Shown piece after piece: positions 1-5,217 of a stretch of 8,375 nucleotides of DNA. The notes under the pieces were generated by a model that was given only the letters and a program-made list of their open reading frames with translations, was not told the origin of the DNA and made no database searches. Both the position numbers and the translations under genes were made by a program. How positions within the stretch are numbered: the stretch's first letter is position 1; each line of letters begins with the position of its first letter. The DNA comes from Bacteroidetes bacterium UBA5543 (GTDB lineage: Bacteria > Bacteroidota > Bacteroidia > Chitinophagales > Chitinophagaceae): NCBI GenBank assembly GCA_002423665.1, contig DINJ01000185.1, forward strand, positions 3,721 through 12,095, given 5' to 3'.

Positions 1-635
1 AGCACAATAATAATAAACGCAGGCAGGTTAAAAAACACATGCATATCGCCAATCTTTGGCGCATTATTGTATGCATTGATGGCGAACTGGTAATTGGTTG
101 TTTGTTCAACTGTGAGCGGTGCCGCAGATGATAACGCTTTGGTTGCTTCGGAATAAGCATTGATGGCGGTTTTCGGATCAACAAGCATCCAATCAGGCAA
201 ATGAATATTAAAAACATTTACAAGCAGGTTATTGAAATAGCCGCTCCACGAAATAGCAACAACAATATTTCCAATCGCATATTCCAAAATCAAAGCCCAG
301 CCAATGATCCACGCTACAATTTCACCAAAGCTCACATACGAATAAGTGTACGCACTGCCTGAAACCGGTACGCGAGCTGCAAACTCAGCGTAGCAGAGCG
401 CAGAAAAACCACAGGTAATGGCCGTGATAACAAAAAGCAGCGAAACCCCGGGACCACCGTTATAAGCGGCGCTTCCGATGGTGGAAAAAATACCTGCACC
501 TACAACTGCAGCAATCCCAAGCAATGTAAGGTCTTTAACAGTTAGTATCCTTTTTAGCGATTCCCTGCCCGCTTCCTCCTTATCTTCTTCAATAGCTTCT
601 GCAATTTTCTTTTTTCGAAAAAGTTGATTTGGCAT
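1..635 (-). CDS. APC-superfamily amino acid permease, CAT/YfnA-like (N-terminal part, cut by window edge)
   Basis: Inner-membrane amino acid transporter, of which the first 211 residues are in the window; the rest lies beyond the left edge. I translated the minus strand directly, because the frame stays open to base 1. A charged cytoplasmic tail (residues 1-33, Lys/Glu rich) precedes a first membrane helix with the APC hallmark VVGAGIF (44-50), a second helix (about 63-85, ending in CYAEFA) and a third region (about 103-133, with GWALILEYAIGN). A polar extracytoplasmic-type stretch (about 148-198) is followed by the start of another helix (FFNLPAFIII). The order GAGIF, then CYAEFAARVPVSGSAYTY, is typical of the cationic amino acid transporter branch. 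The start at 635 is firm: an in-frame TAA lies four codons upstream and no other ATG lies between. No Shine-Dalgarno sequence is visible. It lies 193 bases downstream of the polyprenyl synthase, behind a probable terminator, so it is likely transcribed separately. The substrate cannot be read from this part. Confidence 0.9.
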   Translation of the reverse strand, partial: MPNQLFRKKKIAEAIEEDKEEAGRESLKRILTVKDLTLLGIAAVVGAGIFSTIGSAAYNGGPGVSLLFVITAITCGFSALCYAEFAARVPVSGSAYTYSYVSFGEIVAWIIGWALILEYAIGNIVVAISWSGYFNNLLVNVFNIHLPDWMLVDPKTAINAYSEATKALSSAAPLTVEQTTNYQFAINAYNNAPKIGDMHVFFNLPAFIIIV

Positions 636-682
636 GTATAAAAATTATGGGAGAAAATTAGGAAAAAATTTAATTGATGATG

Positions 683-737
683 GAAAAAATTATGCGCACC
701 GCTGTAATGCATGTGCATCGCCATTACCGGCCGCGCG
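683..737 (-). terminator. Probable intrinsic terminator after the polyprenyl synthase gene
   Basis: An imperfect hairpin is formed by GCGC (694-697) with GCGC (733-736), CCG (699-701) with CGG (728-730), and GTAATG (704-709) with CATTAC (722-727). That gives 13 paired bases with small bulges and a 12-base loop. Read on the minus strand, it is followed directly by ATAATTTTTT (693-684), the expected T-run. It lies about 90 bases past the synthase stop codon and about 60 bases before the permease start, so it would separate the two units. The bulges and long loop keep confidence moderate. A regulatory leader hairpin of the permease mRNA is the main alternative. Confidence 0.45.
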
Positions 738-828
738 TAGGCAGGTATCAAACTCTTGTGCATTGGAATATGAAAGTGTAAGAAATTACCGTTGTCTTAT
801 AGACCGAGGTGGATAAATTTTTTCGATT

Positions 829-1794
829 TTAATGATCTCTTTTTACGAGCAGTCTTGCAAGATGCTTTAAAGGCTCCTTACGGGTTGAAACAACCGCCAT
901 GTCATCAAAATGTTGAAGTGCATCGTTTAAGAATTGTTCTTTTAATTCAATAGCCCATTCATCAATTTTAATTTCTTTATATAGATTTAAAACCCGGTCA
1001 ACTTTACTGGCGTTACCGGTTTTCAGCAGTTCATCCAGTTCCTGCTTTTGAGCAGGATTGGCTGATTCAAGGGCTTTGATAAGCAGGAATGTTTTTTTAT
1101 TGGAACGAATGTCGCCGCCAATTTGCTTACCGAATTTTTCAGTGTTACCAAAAGAATCGAGGTAGTCATCCTGCACCTGAAAAGCAAGGCCTATTTTTTT
1201 GCCGGCTTCGTACAGCAGTTCAAGATTGCCGAGGCTGCCACCACCTAAAATGCCGCCCATCTGCAGGCTTGCGGCAATCAGCACCGATGTTTTAAGTGTG
1301 ATCATGTTCAGGTACTCACCGTAGGTTACATCGTCGCGTTTTTCAAAATCCATGTCAAGTTGCTGCCCTTCGCAAACCTCAACCGCCGTTTGATTGAACA
1401 GGAACATAATGCGATGCAAAAAGTTATTATCGATCCGGTTGAGCGCTTCGTACGCCTTAATAACAAGTACATCGCCGGCGAGAATTGCGGTAGGCTCAGT
1501 GTATTTTGAATGCACGGTTTCCTTTCCACGGCGTAACGGCGCTTTATCCATAATATCGTCATGAATTAAAGTAAAATTGTGAAACAACTCAATTGCCGTT
1601 GCTACTTCCCATGCATCAGGGATAATATCACCAAACAATTCATTACCCATCAAACATAGCACCGGCCTGATGCGTTTGCCGCCAATCCCTAAAAAATAAT
1701 TTACAGGATCATATAAAGTTTCTGGTGAACCGGGGATATTATGTGTGTCGAAATACTCTGAAAATTTAGCTGATAATTCCTGAAATGTATGCAT
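829..1794 (-). CDS. Polyprenyl (probably farnesyl/geranylgeranyl) diphosphate synthase
   Basis: Trans-prenyltransferase of 321 residues, a normal length for the family. It condenses isopentenyl diphosphate with allylic diphosphates to make C15-C20 or longer prenyl diphosphates for quinones, carotenoids or undecaprenyl carriers; it is cytosolic. Seen in the sequence: GGKRIRP near residues 38-44 (isopentenyl-diphosphate binding), the first aspartate-rich motif DDIMD at 79-83 followed by LRRG (87-90), a conserved GQQLDM (143-148), and the second aspartate-rich motif QDDYLD at 208-213. Lys222 or Lys223 region (KFGKQIGGD) and the KKT at 233-235 also fit. The first motif is DDxxD, without the two-residue insertion of IspA-type bacterial farnesyl synthases, so a geranylgeranyl-type enzyme is more likely. 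Phe74 lies five residues before the first Asp, where a bulky residue limits chain length; the exact product length is not decided by this. A TACATTTG promoter element lies 16 bases before the ATG, so it can be transcribed independently of rnr. Confidence 0.93.
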   Translation of the reverse strand: MHTFQELSAKFSEYFDTHNIPGSPETLYDPVNYFLGIGGKRIRPVLCLMGNELFGDIIPDAWEVATAIELFHNFTLIHDDIMDKAPLRRGKETVHSKYTEPTAILAGDVLVIKAYEALNRIDNNFLHRIMFLFNQTAVEVCEGQQLDMDFEKRDDVTYGEYLNMITLKTSVLIAASLQMGGILGGGSLGNLELLYEAGKKIGLAFQVQDDYLDSFGNTEKFGKQIGGDIRSNKKTFLLIKALESANPAQKQELDELLKTGNASKVDRVLNLYKEIKIDEWAIELKEQFLNDALQHFDDMAVVSTRKEPLKHLARLLVKRDH

Positions 1795-1810
1795 AACCTA
1801 AAAATTGCGT

Positions 1811-1818
1811 CAAATGTA
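1811..1818 (-). promoter_or_regulatory. Bacteroidota -7 promoter element for the polyprenyl synthase
   Basis: The minus strand reads TACATTTG, an exact match to the Bacteroidota -7 consensus TAnnTTTG, 16 bases before the ATG at 1794. No convincing -33 TTG element is present at the expected distance; the upstream stretch is an A-run. Transcription would start within about 10 bases of the start codon, giving a very short leader. Assignment rests on motif and position only. Confidence 0.5.
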
Positions 1819-1955
1819 AAGATTTTTTTATTGGAAGCAGAAGTGATCAGGGCACAGGTTCACGCAATGCGAGGTATTTGCATGTTGATTTATATTCAAA
1901 ATTCGAACGGAGCGTCGCAAATTCGTTGCCAGATGCACTTCAGCCGGTTAAATAA

Positions 1956-3944
1956 TCACTCCTCCACCCAATCATAATCCAATTGCCGCTTTTCCAAATT
2001 TGCTGCTACAACTTTGATACGAACCTTATCGCCCATGGTGAATTTTTTTCGGGTACGCCTTCCTATCAACGCGTAATCAGATTCAGAGTGTTCAAAATCG
2101 TCATGTTCCGAAAGCATTGCCATGCTTACCATTCCTTCGCAAAGGTGGTCAACCGTTTCTGCCCAAAAACCATGTTTGGAAACCCCACTGATGATGGCAT
2201 CAAAATCTTCACCCACAAATTTCTGCATGAACTGTACCTGCTTGTATTTGTTAGCGCTGCGTTCGGCTTCCATTGCCTGGCGCTCCCTGTCGCTGCAATG
2301 CTTGCACTTCTCCTCCATCTTTTTATCAATGTTCACACGGTCTTCCAAAACTTCAAGTAGAATGCGGTGTACCATCACGTCGGGGTAACGGCGTAATGGC
2401 GATGTAAAGTGGCAATAATATTCAAACCCAAGCCCGTAGTGGCCTACATTGCTCGCGGTGTATTTTGCCTTCGCCATAGTGCGAATGCCTAACTGTGAAA
2501 GCACGGCCTCTTCGGGTTTGCCCTGTGTTTCTTTCAGTAATTTATTAAATGAATCTGCGATGGCCTCCGCACTTGAAATATCAAACTTATATCCAAACTT
2601 GTTTGCAAACGCAATGAAGGGCAACAACTTTTCTTCATCCGGTTTATCGTGAATGCGGTAAGGAAACGGGATAGATTTATTATTCACTTTCTCTTTCGAC
2701 ACATGCTTTGCCACGTAACGGTTGGCGAGCAACATTAGTTCCTCGATCAATTGATGTGCCTGCTTGCTTTCCTTCAGTTCAATGCCAATGGGTGCTCCTT
2801 TTTCATCGAGTTTAAAACGAACTTCGGTAGAATGAAAATTAATCGCACCTTCGTCAAACCTGTACCTGCGCAGGGTTTGAGAGATATTATTAATGGCAAG
2901 TACTTCTTCGGCGTGATCACCCCCGCCGGTTTCAATGATTTCCTGCGCTTCTTCGTATGTAAACCTTCGGTTAGAATGAATGATTGTTTTACCAAGCCAG
3001 TATTGTTTCACTTCGGCTTTATCGGTCATTTGAAAAATTGCAGAAAAGCAAAGTTTGTCTTCATTCGGGCGCAAAGAACACAATACGTTTGAAATATGTT
3101 CGGGCAACATGGGGTTCACCCTGTCGGGCAAATAAACCGAAGTTGCTCTTTGATAGGCTTCATCATCCAGCGCATTGCCGGGCGTTACGTAATGGGCCAC
3201 ATCTGCAATGTGTACGCCAATTTCATGATTGCCGTTTTTTAGTTTCCTGTAAGAAATCGCATCGTCAAAATCTTTGGCATCAACGGGGTCAATTGTAAAA
3301 GTTAAGATGCCGCGAACATCTTTGCGCAAGCTGATTTCGTCTTTGCTGATTACGTCCGGCAAGCGTGCAGCAATTTCCAGCGCTTCATCACTAAACTGTT
3401 GCGGAAACCCATGTTCTAAAAGGGTTTCCTGCATTGCCACGTCAGCTGCATTTTCCTCATTCACAATAGAAACAATTGTTCCTTCAGGGCGTTTATCGCC
3501 TTTTTCCCATTGCACAATTTTCGCGATCGCCTTGTCGCCATCTTTTACCCCGTTGAAATTATTTTCAGGGATATAAATATCCGGAATGTGTTTTTCACGG
3601 TCGCCCAGCACAAATGCAAAACCTTTACTCATTTGCACCACGCCCATAAATTCTGTTCGTTTACGCTGCACTACTTCCACCACCCTTCCCTTCATTCTCG
3701 AATCAAAACCCGACGTAATTTTAATACGAACGATATCGCCATTCATGGCATTGCTGATGTCTTCAGGGTACACCAACACATCTTCCTCAAGCCCGTCAAC
3801 GATCACGAATGCGCGGCCTGAGCGGGTGATTTCAATCTTTCCTTTTAACGTATCATCTGATGTATTTCGAACCCGCTTTCTCGAAGCGGAAACTTTTTTG
3901 GAAGTTGTATTTCTTTTGTTTGAGGAGCTGTGCCTTCTACCCAT
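1956..3944 (-). CDS. rnr: Ribonuclease R (RNase II/RNB family 3'-5' exoribonuclease)
   Basis: Processive 3'-5' exoribonuclease that degrades structured RNA, mRNA fragments and defective rRNA in the cytoplasm. The 662 residues show a Lys/Arg/Ser-rich N-terminal tail (1-28), two cold-shock-like RNA-binding domains (about 34-90 and 95-160), the RNB catalytic domain (about 205-530) and a C-terminal S1 domain (about 577-655). Catalytic aspartates are visible in TIDPVDAKDFDD: Asp219, Asp225, Asp227 and Asp228, with the same spacing as Asp272, 278, 280 and 281 of the E. coli enzyme. The second family signature, FTSPLRRYPD (513-522), is intact. Compared with E. coli RNase R (813 residues) it lacks the N-terminal helix-turn-helix region and the long Lys-rich C-terminal tail; short forms are common in this phylum. 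The start lies 3 bases after the lpxK stop, so the two genes are almost certainly co-transcribed. No clear terminator follows the stop. Confidence 0.96.
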   Translation of the reverse strand: MGRRHSSSNKRNTTSKKVSASRKRVRNTSDDTLKGKIEITRSGRAFVIVDGLEEDVLVYPEDISNAMNGDIVRIKITSGFDSRMKGRVVEVVQRKRTEFMGVVQMSKGFAFVLGDREKHIPDIYIPENNFNGVKDGDKAIAKIVQWEKGDKRPEGTIVSIVNEENAADVAMQETLLEHGFPQQFSDEALEIAARLPDVISKDEISLRKDVRGILTFTIDPVDAKDFDDAISYRKLKNGNHEIGVHIADVAHYVTPGNALDDEAYQRATSVYLPDRVNPMLPEHISNVLCSLRPNEDKLCFSAIFQMTDKAEVKQYWLGKTIIHSNRRFTYEEAQEIIETGGGDHAEEVLAINNISQTLRRYRFDEGAINFHSTEVRFKLDEKGAPIGIELKESKQAHQLIEELMLLANRYVAKHVSKEKVNNKSIPFPYRIHDKPDEEKLLPFIAFANKFGYKFDISSAEAIADSFNKLLKETQGKPEEAVLSQLGIRTMAKAKYTASNVGHYGLGFEYYCHFTSPLRRYPDVMVHRILLEVLEDRVNIDKKMEEKCKHCSDRERQAMEAERSANKYKQVQFMQKFVGEDFDAIISGVSKHGFWAETVDHLCEGMVSMAMLSEHDDFEHSESDYALIGRRTRKKFTMGDKVRIKVVAANLEKRQLDYDWVEE

Positions 3945-3947
3945 AAC

Positions 3948-5021
3948 CTAACTTTTATTCTTTATAAAATCAAAAATAACATTATTAAAATCATTTCCCG
4001 TGTTAAATAAAAACTGATGCTCCACCGGAATGGCAAAAACAGGGATATCCTGAAATTCTTTCTCAAACTCCTTTAAACGCATCGCATCTTTTTCGGTTGT
4101 GAAGATGATTTTGTTTTGCTTATCAATCGATTGGAAAATTTGTTTTATCTGATCAATATCGCTTTGGCCGAAGCTGTGATGGTCAGGAAAACTGATCATT
4201 TTTAAGCTAATATCATGCCGCTTTAAATAGCCGATAAGCGGTTGGGGATTGGCGATTCCGGTAACCAAAACAGCATTTTTAACGGATTCCGGCTGAGTTG
4301 CCGCAGCATTGAAAATATGATGGGGTTCGCCGTAAGCGAACGTTGTAAAATAAACCAACTGCGCCGGTAGCGGATTTATTTTTTGAATAATATTTTTCTT
4401 TTCAGTTTCTGAAAGGTCAGCAGGGCACTTGGTAACTACAATGATTTGGGCATTGCGGTAATTTTCTTTTAAGTCTCTTAGCTGTCCGGCAGGCAAATAA
4501 TAATCATCCGTAAAAATATTGTCGTGCTCCGTTAGTAAAATATTCAACCCTGCTTTTACGGCTTTGTGCTGAAACGCATCGTCCAAAATAATTACTTCGG
4601 TGGCGGGAAAAAGTTTTAAGGTTTCATTGATCGCCTCTACCCTTTTCTCTCCCACTACTATTTTAGCCGGGGAAAATTTAATATGGTATTGCATGGGTTC
4701 GTCACCAATCTTTACCGCATTGGTGTCCGCATCTGCCAGTAAGAACCCCTGTGTGTGCCGTTTATAGCCCCGGCTCATAGTCGCTACTCTGAATTGATAT
4801 TGCAGCAACCTGATCAGGTATTCGATATGGGGTGTTTTACCCGTGCCTCCTACTGATAGGTTCCCTACACTGATAACAGGCACACTGAATTCTATGGATG
4901 AATAAAAGCCACTATCGTATAGCCTGTTCCTCATCCATACTACGGCGCCGTATATAAATGCAAGCGGGTACAACAAAACTCGCACCGCTGAAAATAAATA
5001 ATAAAAAAACCTGCCTTCCAT
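3948..5021 (-). CDS. lpxK: Tetraacyldisaccharide (lipid A) 4'-kinase
   Basis: Inner-membrane-associated kinase that phosphorylates the 4' position of the tetraacyldisaccharide 1-phosphate to make lipid IVA, in the Raetz pathway of lipid A synthesis. The 357 residues start with a hydrophobic membrane-anchoring helix (about 5-30) and continue with the P-loop GNLSVGGTGKTP (53-64), MSRGYKR (82-88), GDEPMQ (106-111), the Walker-B-like LDDAFQH (146-152), TGIANP (254-259), DHHSF (280-284) and TTEKDAMRL (308-316). All are diagnostic for LpxK, and DDAFQH is the form usual in Bacteroidota. Length is normal for the phylum. The gene opens a minus-strand unit with rnr directly behind it, and diverges from the secreted-protein gene at 5218. 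A TACCTTTA element sits 9 bases before the ATG. Its presence indicates an outer membrane with lipid A. Valine codons differ between its two halves (see findings). Confidence 0.95.
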   Translation of the reverse strand: MEGRFFYYLFSAVRVLLYPLAFIYGAVVWMRNRLYDSGFYSSIEFSVPVISVGNLSVGGTGKTPHIEYLIRLLQYQFRVATMSRGYKRHTQGFLLADADTNAVKIGDEPMQYHIKFSPAKIVVGEKRVEAINETLKLFPATEVIILDDAFQHKAVKAGLNILLTEHDNIFTDDYYLPAGQLRDLKENYRNAQIIVVTKCPADLSETEKKNIIQKINPLPAQLVYFTTFAYGEPHHIFNAAATQPESVKNAVLVTGIANPQPLIGYLKRHDISLKMISFPDHHSFGQSDIDQIKQIFQSIDKQNKIIFTTEKDAMRLKEFEKEFQDIPVFAIPVEHQFLFNTGNDFNNVIFDFIKNKS

Positions 5022-5030
5022 TGTCAGGGA

Positions 5031-5038
5031 TAAAGGTA
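5031..5038 (-). promoter_or_regulatory. Bacteroidota-type -7 promoter element for lpxK-rnr
   Basis: The minus strand reads TACCTTTA, one base off the consensus TAnnTTTG, with only 9 bases between it and the lpxK ATG. This matches the layout in front of purM (10 bases). The resulting mRNA would be leaderless or nearly so. No good -33 element is seen. Confidence 0.42.
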
Positions 5039-5066
5039 CTTAACTGCTTCTATACTACACACTTAT

Positions 5067-5163
5067 CCTGACAGGCGTACATAGGCACTCAAATCACATA
5101 TTTTCATTATCTTAGATGGAGTTATTTGCGGATCAACCCGGCATTTTATAGCCTGCCAGGCTA
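5067..5163. promoter_or_regulatory. Pair of CCTGNCAGG palindromes, candidate operator sites
   Basis: CCTGACAGG (5067-5075) is a perfect 4+1+4 palindrome. TAGCCTGCCAGGCTA (5149-5163) is a perfect 7+1+7 palindrome with the same core. Their centres (5071 and 5156) are 85 bp apart, close to eight helical turns. A related half-site TGTCAGG lies at 5022-5028, beside the lpxK start codon. Neither palindrome is followed by a T-run on either strand, so a terminator role is unlikely. A dimeric regulator acting on one or both divergent genes is an inference; no regulator is encoded in the window. Confidence 0.3.
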
Positions 5164-5217
5164 ACTATTAATTAAAAAAAGCCGTCTTGATAATACAACA
5201 CCTGAAATATTTACACA

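Larger units (their letters stand above)
5022..5217. other. Divergent intergenic region between lpxK and the secreted-protein gene
   Basis: This 196-base AT-rich spacer separates two divergent genes and so must hold both promoters. On the lpxK side a TACCTTTA element is clear. On the plus side no exact TAnnTTTG is present; the nearest is TATCTTAG at 5108-5115 (one mismatch), about 100 bases before the ATG and without a TTG at the -33 distance, so the promoter of the secreted-protein gene is not resolved. Two palindromes with the core CCTGNCAGG lie within it. No open reading frame or RNA gene was recognised. Confidence 0.6.

Noticed and set aside
554..763. Minus-strand open frame of 69 codons covering the permease start
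   Set aside because: It overlaps the true permease start in a different frame and crosses the probable terminator. Its Lys/Phe-rich sequence reflects the AT-rich spacer.
1880..1940. Possible hairpin terminator after rnr (AACG...CGTT and GCAA...TTGC pairings near 1900-1935)
   Set aside because: The stems are only four bases long with poor loops, and no solid T-run follows. I could not support a terminator here.
1983..2360. Plus-strand open frame of 125 codons opposite rnr
   Set aside because: It lies wholly antisense to the S1 and RNB coding sequence of a well-supported gene. Its translation is Cys/Phe/His rich without recognisable motifs, and there is no promoter element before it.
3586..3951. 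Plus-strand open frame of 121 codons opposite the 5' end of rnr
   Set aside because: It is antisense to the conserved cold-shock domains and shows no domain or initiation signal.
5187..5217. Possible promoter (TTGATA...) just before the secreted-protein gene
   Set aside because: There is no TAnnTTTG at a suitable distance, and TTGATA-like words are expected by chance in this AT-rich stretch.
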